DNA of 64,000 bases, from assembly GCA_036264355.1 (NCBI GenBank), contig DATARD010000135.1:1-64000 (forward strand), in the 5' to 3' direction. The position numbers and the translations under genes were made by a program. This document shows, piece by piece, positions 42,608 to 49,114 of the stretch. The DNA comes from UBA5704 sp036264355. GTDB taxonomy: Bacteria > Acidobacteriota > Thermoanaerobaculia > Multivoradales > UBA5704. The notes under the pieces are model-generated. The model saw only the letters and a list, made by a program, of their open reading frames with translations, was not told where the DNA came from and did not search any database. Every line of letters begins with the position of its first letter. Within the stretch, counting starts at the first letter, position 1.

Positions 42608-43298
42608 AGTTCAAGCTGAAACTGGAGCCCGAGCGGCTGTCGAAGTCTGTTGGTCTCTCCAGGTGCGTTTCGTCGGCTCGGCCGCCGAGAACGATCTTCC
42701 GGAGGGTCGGTTCAACGCAGGCGGATACACGCTCGGCTTCCGGACTACGACCTCCCGCGGCACGATCGGCCAAACTCAGTTAGGCGCCGCTCCTGCCGGC
42801 GCCTGGGCCTGTGGACGCTCCCTGGTCGCTTCTGCGCCTCCCGAGACGGTGCGCCACCGACAGGCACGAGTGATCGCCGAGCCGGTCGGACCTGCTGCCG
42901 GTGCGGAGCACGTCGCCTTGAAGTTGGCTACGTGCTCGCTCCGACTGGCAGCCAGCTTCCCGATGGCTCCTATCGGCTGGGCGGCCGATCGGCCGGCGTG
43001 GTCACCTGCGTGCTGCGCTTCTGGTCTTCCAAGCTGCCCAGCTCGCCGGAGGTCTCGTGAGGCTCTGCCTGCTTCGCGAAGTGGTGCCCAAGTACTTGGC
43101 AAGTACTTGGGCCACTTGGGCAAGTCTTCGCGAAGGCTTGCCCAAGCCTTCGCAGCCCCTGCTGAGGGGGTGGCCCCCCCTGCCGCCCCCCTGCGAGGGG
43201 CTCGGGCACCCCCTCAGCACCCCTGCGAGGGCCTGCCGAGCTGGAAGGCAGCCCATGGGGAGCCGGCTCGAAGCTGGGTCGAGCCGGCTCCCTGGTAG
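42600..43298 (+). CDS. Uncertain hypothetical ORF running into the palindrome block
   Basis: An open frame of 232 codons starts at ATG 42600 within the overlap with the excisionase-like gene. The first 60 residues (VCWSLQVRFVGSAAEND, EGRFNAGGYTLGF) look protein-like. From about residue 150 it reads through the palindromic block and becomes low complexity. A different frame reads sensibly from about 42905 to 43060 (RRLEVGYVLAPTGSQLPDGS, LGGRSAGVVTCVLRF), so this too may be a frameshifted gene. No family was recognised. Confidence 0.25.
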   Translation: MSEVQAETGARAAVEVCWSLQVRFVGSAAENDLPEGRFNAGGYTLGFRTTTSRGTIGQTQLGAAPAGAWACGRSLVASAPPETVRHRQARVIAEPVGPAAGAEHVALKLATCSLRLAASFPMAPIGWAADRPAWSPACCASGLPSCPARRRSREALPASRSGAQVLGKYLGHLGKSSRRLAQAFAAPAEGVAPPAAPLRGARAPPQHPCEGLPSWKAAHGEPARSWVEPAPW

Positions 43299-43474
43299 CT
43301 CAAGCTGGCTGCTGAGCTGGCTCGAAGTCGGCTTGAGCCAGCTCACGAGCTGGCTGCATCCAGCTCCGAGGGGGGCTGCGTTGGAGCTGCGCAGGGGACT
43401 CACGCAGGCTGCGCAGGGCCTGCGTCGCAGTGCACCCGCATGCGCACGCACCTGCGTCGCAGCTTGCGCAGGTC
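43072..43474. repeat. Mosaic of nested palindromes, four word-blocks
   Basis: About 400 bp made of four successive blocks, each built from its own palindromic word. Block 1: CTTCGCGAAG (43072-43081, 43126-43135), CCAAGTACTTGG (43088-43099), CAAGTACTTG (43100-43109). Block 2: TGCTGAGGGGGTG (43160-43172) paired with CACCCCCTCAGCA (43207-43219). Block 3: GAGCCGGCTC (43260-43269, 43281-43290) and GAGCTGGCTC/GAGCCAGCTC (43314-43323, 43335-43344). Block 4: CTGCGCAG twice and CCTGCGTCGCAG twice (43419-43430, 43451-43462). It could be an origin, a structured RNA or a protein-binding array. Confidence 0.8.
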
Positions 43475-43920
43475 TCAGGGCAACAGGCGTAGCGGGACGC
43501 CGATCACCTTCAGGAACTGAACCCACAACTCGGCGCGGCGCTCGCCCTGAGCCTGGACGAGCCCGCGGCCGGCGAGCCAGTCCTCGAAGCGAGGATAGAG
43601 CTGTCCCTCGCGGGCTCGCTTCTGATCGTGGCAGGGGCCGCACATCCCCTGCCCGTTCTCTTCGCTCCAGGCCCCGCCTTGGACGACGGGGACGGCGTGG
43701 TCCGCCACCGTGGACGCAGCCAGGCTGCACGCGCAGCAGATCGGATCGCGCGCCCAAGATGCGGGCTCGCCGTCGCTCGTGTGCAGCTCCGTACCCCCCT
43801 GGACTGCCGCGAGCCGCGCCGGTCGTCAACCTGGCGTTGACGGACCTGGTTGCAGGTCATGCAGCGGCCCGAGACCAGTTTGCGGCATGAGGGACACAGG
43901 CGAAGCGCGCGCTCTGGCAT
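43475..43920 (-). pseudogene. HNH endonuclease remnant with two +1 frameshifts
   Basis: Read from ATG 43918-43920: the first frame gives RLCPSCRKLVSGRCMTC, a zinc-finger start common in phage HNH proteins. A shift at a run of six Gs (43794-43799) gives YGAAHERRRARIL. A second shift near 43747-43755 gives ARDPICCAC, then ADHAVPVVQGG and the HNH core WSEENGQGMCGPCHDQKRA, ending at 43475. Together the three frames make a complete 140-150 aa HNH nuclease of the phage/island type that nicks or cuts DNA near packaging or homing sites. With two indels it is unlikely to be made as one protein. It is convergent with the preceding island genes and abuts the palindrome block. Confidence 0.7.
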
Positions 43921-43973
43921 GTCGCAAGTCTACCTTCGTGGACGCGGCGCTGGGTTGCCTGTCAACGGGGCGT

Positions 43974-44256
43974 TGTCTGCCACAGGAAGACAGAGGGCCA
44001 CATTTTGTGGATTAAAACCACGATAATTCGGAGGATGTTCAAACCTTTTCAATGCGTCCGCTGCCATCGTACTGTCCGCGTGTTGCGGACAATCTCCTGG
44101 GGAAGATGTACGACAGCAGCGAACACAGCCCTGGAGGCGGTTTGTCTTCTACAGGAAGACGAGCAGTCAACCACAGGTTGACGACGGTCAACCAGAGGTT
44201 TCCTCAAATTTGGTGAGGACAATCCGGCCGGCCGGAACGATCAACCGGCCGGCCGG
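43974..44256. promoter_or_regulatory. Cluster of operator-like repeats upstream of the replication module
   Basis: Three repeat types lie between the divergent HNH remnant and the HTH gene. (i) An 18-bp site TTGTCTNCNACAGGAAGAC at 43974-43991 and 44143-44160; in the second copy GTCTTC pairs with GAAGAC. (ii) GTCAACCACAGGTT and GTCAACCAGAGGTT at 44166-44179 and 44187-44200, with GGTTGAC facing GTCAACC. (iii) CCGGCCGGCCGG at 44224-44235 and 44245-44256, exactly 21 bp (two helical turns) apart. Paired dyad sites with helical phasing suggest repressor or replication-initiator binding. Confidence 0.5.
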
Positions 44257-44326
44257 AAATTTCTCTTGCAATCCCGGGAAAGTTGTGCAACTGTCGATTA
44301 AGGCAGAGGAAAGGAGCAGCCAGAAA

Positions 44327-44564
44327 ATGACCCTCAGTTTCACCACCAACGCCAGTAGTGGATCAGTCCCAAGTGCGGACGATGACCCGATCTGCACACC
44401 TAGGGAAGCCGAGAGGATTCTCAGGATCAAGCATCAGATCTTTAGCGATTTGGAGGTGTCGCAATATCAAGTTGCGTTACTTGAAGGTTGGATCTCGTGT
44501 CTTCTATCGGCTCAGTGAGCTTCAAAGGTTCCTCTGGGAGTGCGAGACCGGACCCGCGGCCTAA
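44327..44564 (+). pseudogene. Small HTH/excisionase-like gene with a +1 frameshift
   Basis: Starts at ATG 44327 behind AAAGGAG (44310-44316). The first frame gives DDPICTPREAERILRIKHQ, a typical HTH_17-type first helix pair, then IFSDLEVS. Skipping one C near 44463 continues with NIKLRYLKVGSRVFYRLSEL and QRFLWECETGPAA, the expected wing and C-terminal helix, ending at 44564. Without the skip the protein stops at 44518 and loses the wing. The intact form would be a DNA-binding regulator or excisionase of about 78 aa, with the paired operator-like repeats directly upstream. Confidence 0.55.
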
Positions 44565-44582
44565 AGGTACTGGAGGATTCCG

Positions 44583-44963
44583 GTGATACAGCCCACTCTC
44601 TGGACTCACGAGAAGTTCTTGTGCTTGGCCGCGACGCTCGAAGCCGTCGAAAGGCCGGGCAAGCTCAAGGTCAGCGGCAAGGTGATGGCCGTCGGGCATC
44701 TCGGCCTCCTTTGGGAGGCCGCGTACAAGAGGGCGCTCTGGCAAACGCCCTACGCGAGAGGCAATCCGAGGTTCAATACCCAGGCGGAGGTCGAGGAAGC
44801 GGCTGAATGGGACGGCGCTCCCGGCGACCTCCTGAAGGCTCTGCTATCGGCAGGTGGTCCTGGGTGTCATGGCTTCATCGACGCGGTCGAAACCGACACC
44901 GGCACGGTCTTCGAAGTCCATGACTTCTGGGATCACGCGCTGGCCGAGGATGAGGTCTTCTAG
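44583..44963 (+). CDS. Phage-type hypothetical protein upstream of the replication genes
   Basis: 126 aa from GTG 44583, supported by GGAGG seven bases upstream. The pattern is THEKFLCLAATLEAVERPGK, then VMAVGHLGLLWEAAYKRALW, AEVEEAAEWDGAPGDLLKAL and VFEVHDFWDHALAEDEVF. This helical GHL..LW ... AEWDG....L..AL ... VHDFWDH arrangement is common in phage and island proteins next to replication genes and resembles the winged-helix N-terminus of phage replication organisers. Its exact role is unknown. Two bases separate its stop from the next start, so the two are co-translated. Confidence 0.7.
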   Translation: MIQPTLWTHEKFLCLAATLEAVERPGKLKVSGKVMAVGHLGLLWEAAYKRALWQTPYARGNPRFNTQAEVEEAAEWDGAPGDLLKALLSAGGPGCHGFIDAVETDTGTVFEVHDFWDHALAEDEVF

Positions 44964-44965
44964 GG

Positions 44966-45964
44966 ATGGCCCGACCAGCCAACGCTCCCGCCTTTTTGTG
45001 GTACCCGAAGGACTTCCTTTCCTCGTCTCGGGTCATGCTCATGAGTATGGCCGAGCGTGGCGCCTATATCACCCTTTTGTCCTGCCAATGGTTGAACGGC
45101 GTTCTGCCTGACGACGAGGGGAAGCTCGCCCGCCTCTGCGGCGTCGGTGCCGAGGAGTTCTCGCAGATCTGGCAGGGGGTCTCGGAGTGCTTCGAGCCCA
45201 ACTCCTCGGGGTCGGGTCTGGTGAATCCGCGGCTCGAAGAAGAGCGCGGCAAGCAAGCCCAGAACCGCGAAAAAAAGGCGGCGGCTGGAAGAGCTGGCAT
45301 GGTCAGTCGATGGGCCGGGCATAACAAAGCTATAACAGAGCCGATAACAGAGGTGAAACAGGCGGATAACACAGCTATAACACCCGAGATAACAGAGGGT
45401 GTAACAGACGGCATAACAAAAGATAACCTTGCAGTTGCAGTTCCAGTTCCTTCTCCTACAGAGGATCTACCCACAGAGGAATCTTCTACAGAAGAGTGTA
45501 GGAGGGGGAGTGCAGAGGGGGGCTTGCAGGGGCTTGGGCATAACAAAGCTATAACAGAGCCGATAACAGAGGCTTCCCCGAAGGCTTCCGCCAAGTCTTT
45601 CGATCCTCGCTCTGTGCCGGTCCCTGAAGCGCTCGACACTCCCGCCTTCCGTGACGTCTGGGAACGGCGGATCAGGGAGAGGGCCGAGCCAGGACGTACG
45701 GGCGCCAAGCCGAGCCAGAGCCAAATCGAGGCACAGCTCAGCAAGCTCGAAAAGCTCGCCGCCGCAAAAGGTCTCGACTTCGCCATCGAGTGCGTGGAGC
45801 GGGCTATCGAGAGCCGGCATCAGGGCACCGTTTTTCCCGAAGACTTCCAGGAGAAACCGACGCCCCGGAGCGGCGATCGCTCGCCGCCGGCATGGAGCCC
45901 CGGAAGCTCACGCGAGAGCCTGGAGAGCTACAACGGCTCCCTGTTCCCGAAAAGTTCAACTTGA
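44966..45964 (+). CDS. DUF1376-containing phage-type replication protein
   Basis: 332 aa from ATG 44966. The N-terminus (FLWYPKDFLSSSRVMLMSMA, ERGAYITLLSCQWLNGVLPDD) is the DUF1376 winged-helix domain found in phage replication-initiation (O-like) proteins. The middle (residues 110-200) is low complexity with repeated HNKAITEPITE segments. The C-terminus (residues 215-300) is helical with SQSQIEAQLSKLEKLAAAKG. It probably binds the origin and recruits the helicase loader encoded next. It is intact, unlike most small genes of the island. Its stop lies 16 bp before the DnaC-like gene. Confidence 0.8.
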   Translation: MARPANAPAFLWYPKDFLSSSRVMLMSMAERGAYITLLSCQWLNGVLPDDEGKLARLCGVGAEEFSQIWQGVSECFEPNSSGSGLVNPRLEEERGKQAQNREKKAAAGRAGMVSRWAGHNKAITEPITEVKQADNTAITPEITEGVTDGITKDNLAVAVPVPSPTEDLPTEESSTEECRRGSAEGGLQGLGHNKAITEPITEASPKASAKSFDPRSVPVPEALDTPAFRDVWERRIRERAEPGRTGAKPSQSQIEAQLSKLEKLAAAKGLDFAIECVERAIESRHQGTVFPEDFQEKPTPRSGDRSPPAWSPGSSRESLESYNGSLFPKSST

Positions 45965-45980
45965 AAAAGAGGTGAACCAG

Positions 45981-46799
45981 ATGCTGCAAGAAGTATCAGT
46001 TCGGTCGAAGCCACCAGCGACTCCAATGTGCCGCCTTTGCGGGACTACGGTCGCCCTTCCCGATTACCCTCTCTGCGACGCGTGCCAGGCCAAGAAGGAT
46101 CTGGAATGGCAGCGGCTCGAAGCGTTGGCGTGCGAGGCTTGCGGCAGGAAGCTTTCGGAGCCTCGGCTCCACGCCGTCTTCGGCAGCCAATGGACTTGGT
46201 GGATGGAGGCGAGAGAATACACCGCTGGGCCATGTTCCGATTGTCGAGAGATGCGCGCGAGACTCGATCGGCCCCGCGAGACAGTCCTCCGAGCGTGCGC
46301 GGTTCCGCCGCGCTACTTCCATTGGCAGGACCTGGCGGCTTGGCCGAAGTGCGCCAACAAGCCTGATGTCGCTCTCGCAGCTTGGAACGGCTCGCCCTGG
46401 TGCGTGCTGATCGCCGGCAAGTGGGGTTGCGGCAAGTCTACGCTCGCCGCCGAGCTGCTGTACCGGTTCCTGCGGCCGCTGCGCTTCAAGGAAGGCGGGC
46501 GGTTCATCTCGGCCGCGGAGATTCCTGCTGTCGCTTTCGAGCGTCGCGAGCGGGACGAGATGGACCGATGGGAGCACTTCAACAGAGTGGACTGCCTGGT
46601 TATCGACGATCTCGGGCGCGGCTACAAGGGCGACGCTCGGATGGCCGTGGGGCGGCTGATCGCCCACCGCTATGACTACATGCTACCCACGATCGTCACC
46701 AGTAACTTGGACAAGGAATCCGACATCGGAGACGAGGCGCTGATCGATCGACTCAAGGAAGGGCTAACCGTTCGACTGGTGGGAGGCTCACGCCGATGA
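45981..46799 (+). CDS. DnaC/IstB-like AAA+ helicase loader with Zn-finger N-terminus
   Basis: 272 aa from ATG 45981. The N-terminal third has four CxxC-type pairs (CRLCG, CDAC, CEACG, CSDC) suggesting a zinc-binding module. The AAA+ core has Walker A GKWGCGKST near 147-155, Walker B CLVIDDLG near 205-212, and the sensor region MLPTIVTSNLDKE. This family loads the replicative helicase onto origin DNA bound by the partner initiator. It forms a replication module with the DUF1376 gene, and its stop overlaps the next start as ATGA (46796-46799). Confidence 0.85.
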   Translation: MLQEVSVRSKPPATPMCRLCGTTVALPDYPLCDACQAKKDLEWQRLEALACEACGRKLSEPRLHAVFGSQWTWWMEAREYTAGPCSDCREMRARLDRPRETVLRACAVPPRYFHWQDLAAWPKCANKPDVALAAWNGSPWCVLIAGKWGCGKSTLAAELLYRFLRPLRFKEGGRFISAAEIPAVAFERRERDEMDRWEHFNRVDCLVIDDLGRGYKGDARMAVGRLIAHRYDYMLPTIVTSNLDKESDIGDEALIDRLKEGLTVRLVGGSRR

Positions 46800-47155
46800 T
46801 CAGGCTCGGCAATACACCAGCTCTCGAAGCGCTCCTGACGCGGCTTTCCGAGCGCTTCGGCCTTGACGAATCCGCGCCTGTTCAAGGTCCGATCGATCGC
46901 TGCGACTGCCCCAAGCCGCTCGGTGCCTGGGGCTCCCAGGGATGGCACTACAGGACTCACACGGTGGATAGCCTTGTCGACCTCCAGCAGCTTGACCCCA
47001 GCCGGAAGGTCGATTTCGAGAATGCGCTCGGCACGATCTACGCCTACGAGCGCTGCCTGCTCGCCGTCAAGCAGCAGCCGACACCGGAGCTGGCGGCTTC
47101 GCCAAGCCGCTGGGAAGACCTCTGGACGCCGACCAACGAAAGGACGCCATCATGA
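46796..47155 (+). CDS. Hypothetical island protein
   Basis: 119 aa, translationally coupled to the helicase-loader gene (ATGA). It contains ALLTRLSERFGLDE, a Cys-Pro segment IDRCDCPKPLGAWGSQGWHY and VDLQQLDPSRKVDFENALGT. No family was recognised. Its end overlaps the next gene by 4 bp. Conserved position behind the loader suggests an accessory replication or packaging role, but no motif shows it. Confidence 0.6.
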   Translation: MIRLGNTPALEALLTRLSERFGLDESAPVQGPIDRCDCPKPLGAWGSQGWHYRTHTVDSLVDLQQLDPSRKVDFENALGTIYAYERCLLAVKQQPTPELAASPSRWEDLWTPTNERTPS

Positions 47156-47378
47156 CCGACGGCGAACACGAAGTTGCTCCGCCCGCACCCGGCCTGGGAC
47201 GCCGCCGGTCTGAAGGTGTGGCTGCGCCGGTTGAGCAAGACCCTGCGTGCTGCCATCGGACGCGGGGAGGTCGTCTTGTTGCGCTGCGAGAACCTCCTGG
47301 AGGAGCAAGAGGCCGAGTACAGAGGAGATCGCCGGCACCCTGGAGAGGGAGTTGGGCGCGTGGCGGGGGGAGGAATAG
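47152..47378 (+). pseudogene. Small hypothetical gene with two +1 frameshifts
   Basis: Starts at ATG 47152 (overlapping the upstream stop). Skipping one G (GAA-G-TTG near 47174) gives LLRPHPAWDAAGLKVWLRRL and then SKTLRAAIGRGEVVLLRCEN. Skipping another G (AGA-G-GAG near 47327) gives EIAGTLERELGAWRGEE, ending at TAG 47376-47378. The composite is a coherent basic-then-acidic helical protein of about 75 aa. No family was recognised. Confidence 0.4.
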
Positions 47379-47380
47379 GC

Positions 47381-47677
47381 ATGGCGCCCGTTCCTACGCC
47401 GTTGACGTGGACGCGCCGCACCTTCGCCGTCCTGGAAGAGCGCGGGGTTGATCGACCACCACACGGCGTTTGCCGTTTCTGGCATCTCGGCGGTCCCTTC
47501 GCCATCTACCCGGGCGTCTACAGTCGGGGCTTCACCCTCACTCACCTGCCAACGCAGGCGAAAATTCTGGATCTGGAAATGCAGGCATCCTGCAAAGACG
47601 CCGCGGAGCGCGGGCCCGGGGCTCATTGTACGGTCCTCAATGCCCGGCCGGGACTGCCGGCCCCCAGCGCACGATAG
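47381..47677 (+). CDS. Uncertain small hypothetical ORF
   Basis: 98 codons from ATG 47381 with GGAGG eight bases upstream, directly after the frameshifted gene. It begins MAPVPTPLTWTRRTFAVLEE. The remainder is Cys- and His-containing but without a recognised family, and an overlapping frame from 47448 is equally plausible, so a frameshift near 47445 is possible. Confidence 0.3.
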   Translation: MAPVPTPLTWTRRTFAVLEERGVDRPPHGVCRFWHLGGPFAIYPGVYSRGFTLTHLPTQAKILDLEMQASCKDAAERGPGAHCTVLNARPGLPAPSAR

Positions 47678-47792
47678 TGTATGATGACAGATGTCCGCGG
47701 GTGCCCGAGACGGCCCCGGCTCGGGATCAAGGACACCGGATGCGGAGACCGTGCGGCGGGATCTGGCCCGGAGCCAGATGAGGAGTTGAACC

Positions 47793-47991
47793 ATGCTTGT
47801 CAAGATTCGAGAGTTGCCCTCGACAAGGCTCTAGAGATGCTAGCAAAAATTCGCGAGCTTCCTGCCGACCGGCAAGCTGAGCTCGCCGAAATTATCGAGA
47901 CATGCTAGACGAAGAAGAGGACGAAAGGGATATTAAGGCGAGGCGCCAGCTTGTGTTACGTGCGAGAGCACAACAAGATGCAGAGCTATAA
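47793..47991 (+). pseudogene. Antitoxin gene split by two -1 frameshifts, upstream of a PemK/MazF toxin
   Basis: ATG 47793 follows a strong GAGGAG site. The frame starts MLVKIR, then needs a one-base shift near 47811 to continue VALDKALEMLAKIRELPADR and QAELAEIIET, and another near 47901 to continue MLDEEEDERDIKARRQLVLR and ARAQQDAEL, ending at TAA 47989-47991. The composite of about 66 aa has the composition and length of a MazE-like or addiction-module antitoxin, and its stop overlaps the toxin start as expected. As written, no single frame makes the whole protein. Confidence 0.5.
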
Positions 47992-48346
47992 ATTCGGGGA
48001 TGTAGTGTATGCAGCCACTCGTTATGCCGACGATGCAACTTACGCCGATAATCGCCCCGCCGTAGTGATCAGCTCACAGATTTTAAATCGAGAGAGAAAG
48101 GACGTCGTGCTAATGGAGATCACGACGCGTCTACATCAAGCAAAGCATTTCGGAGCGTTTATAGTGACGGACTGGAAAGCCTCCGGTTTACGGGAGCCGT
48201 CCGTGATCAAGCCACTAATTTTTACGGTGTCAAAATCAGAAATCATAGAGACTTGCTCTGTGACTGATAAAAGCCTCCGGGCGACACTGCTTAAAATCTT
48301 CGGTTTCAGGCCCGCGGCTTCCCCCGCTCCTGGGCAGTCTTCCTAA
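47978..48346 (+). CDS. PemK/MazF-family mRNA interferase toxin
   Basis: 122 aa from ATG 47978. It shows the MazF/PemK fold signature: YKFGDVVYAATRYADD, then NRPAVVISSQILNRERKDVV, LMEITTRL, LREPSVIKPLIFTVSKS. The GDVV motif, RPAVVIS and a late SVIKP strand are family hallmarks for sequence-specific RNA cleavage. The start overlaps the end of the upstream split antitoxin by 14 bp. The sequence is noticeably less GC-rich than the chromosomal backbone, in line with horizontal transfer. If the antitoxin is truly broken, survival of an intact toxin needs another neutraliser. Confidence 0.8.
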   Translation: MQSYKFGDVVYAATRYADDATYADNRPAVVISSQILNRERKDVVLMEITTRLHQAKHFGAFIVTDWKASGLREPSVIKPLIFTVSKSEIIETCSVTDKSLRATLLKIFGFRPAASPAPGQSS

Positions 48347-48369
48347 ACCTATAAGACTGGCCGCTGTCA

Positions 48370-48783
48370 ATGGCCCGAGGACGAAAAGGAATGAGCGCCG
48401 AAGAAGTGAACGACGAACACCCGTCCTCGCATTGGGTCACCCTTGCGCGTATGGGGTTTGAGAACGATTTCCATCGCCTGCTCAATGAGCTTGGAATCTC
48501 GCGCGCCGAGTTTGCCAAGCGGATTGGCACCTCTCCCGAGTATGTCACCAAGGTGCTCAACGGATCGGCTGGCAACTTCCAGTTGAGCACCATGGCGAAA
48601 TGGGCGCGGGCTCTGGGTGCAATTGTACAGATTCGGTTGATCAAGGAAGGTGAAGAGGTGGTGCGGGTGGTCGATTATGAGACGGCCGGAGAATTGGATG
48701 ATAGACACGTCGGACGGGAGGAGGAGCCGCCAATTGACGACCTCTCCATCCATCGGGAGAGGTTCAAGGCGAGCACAGCTTAG
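48370..48783 (+). CDS. XRE-family HTH transcriptional regulator
   Basis: 137 aa. The core TLARMGFENDFHRLLNELGI, then SRAEFAKRIGTSPEYVTKVL, NGSAGNFQLSTMAKWARALG, is a Cro/C1-type helix-turn-helix with the recognition helix at TSPEYVTKVLNG. The C-terminus is acidic (EEEPPIDDLSIHRERF). Proteins of this size act as antitoxins or repressors of island promoters. It sits between the PemK toxin and the HigA-like gene, all on the same strand. ATG 48370 or 48391 are both possible starts. Confidence 0.8.
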   Translation: MARGRKGMSAEEVNDEHPSSHWVTLARMGFENDFHRLLNELGISRAEFAKRIGTSPEYVTKVLNGSAGNFQLSTMAKWARALGAIVQIRLIKEGEEVVRVVDYETAGELDDRHVGREEEPPIDDLSIHRERFKASTA

Positions 48784-48796
48784 AGAGATTCGACCC

Positions 48797-49114
48797 ATGG
48801 CCGAACATCTCGCAAATCAACCGCCTGCAATGGAGCCGGCCCACCCCGGGGAGATCCTGCGAGAGGACGTTCTCCCGGCCCTCAATCTCACCGTCTCTGA
48901 AGCGGCGCGTCAGTTGCTTATCTCCAGGCAGATGCTACATTCGATCCTCGCCAAACGTTCCGCCGTCTCGCCGGAGATGGCTGTACGGCTCGGGCGTTTC
49001 TGCGGCAACGGTGCCGCTTTCTGGCTCCGGCTGCAGAATGCACATGATCTATGGCACGCGGAAAGAAAGCTACGGACCGAATTACACAGGATCCCGGAAC
49101 ACGTCGCGGCTTGA
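48797..49114 (+). CDS. higA: HigA-family antitoxin
   Basis: 105 aa from ATG 48797. Diagnostic HigA motif: PAHPGEILREDVLPALNLTV, then SEAARQLLISRQMLHSILA, RSAVSPEMAVRLGRF, and AAFWLRLQNAHDLW. This is the XRE-type antitoxin that normally follows a HigB toxin. No HigB is present upstream; instead a PIN-like protein starts directly after its stop (TGA 49112-49114, ATG 49115). The gene pair is therefore a candidate non-standard toxin-antitoxin combination. Confidence 0.85.
   Translation: MAEHLANQPPAMEPAHPGEILREDVLPALNLTVSEAARQLLISRQMLHSILAKRSAVSPEMAVRLGRFCGNGAAFWLRLQNAHDLWHAERKLRTELHRIPEHVAA

Noticed and set aside
43002..43829. Single minus-strand gene of about 275 aa through the palindrome block
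   Set aside because: It contains only one of the three HNH segments and then low-complexity translation of palindromes; the HNH remnant with two frameshifts explains the motifs better.
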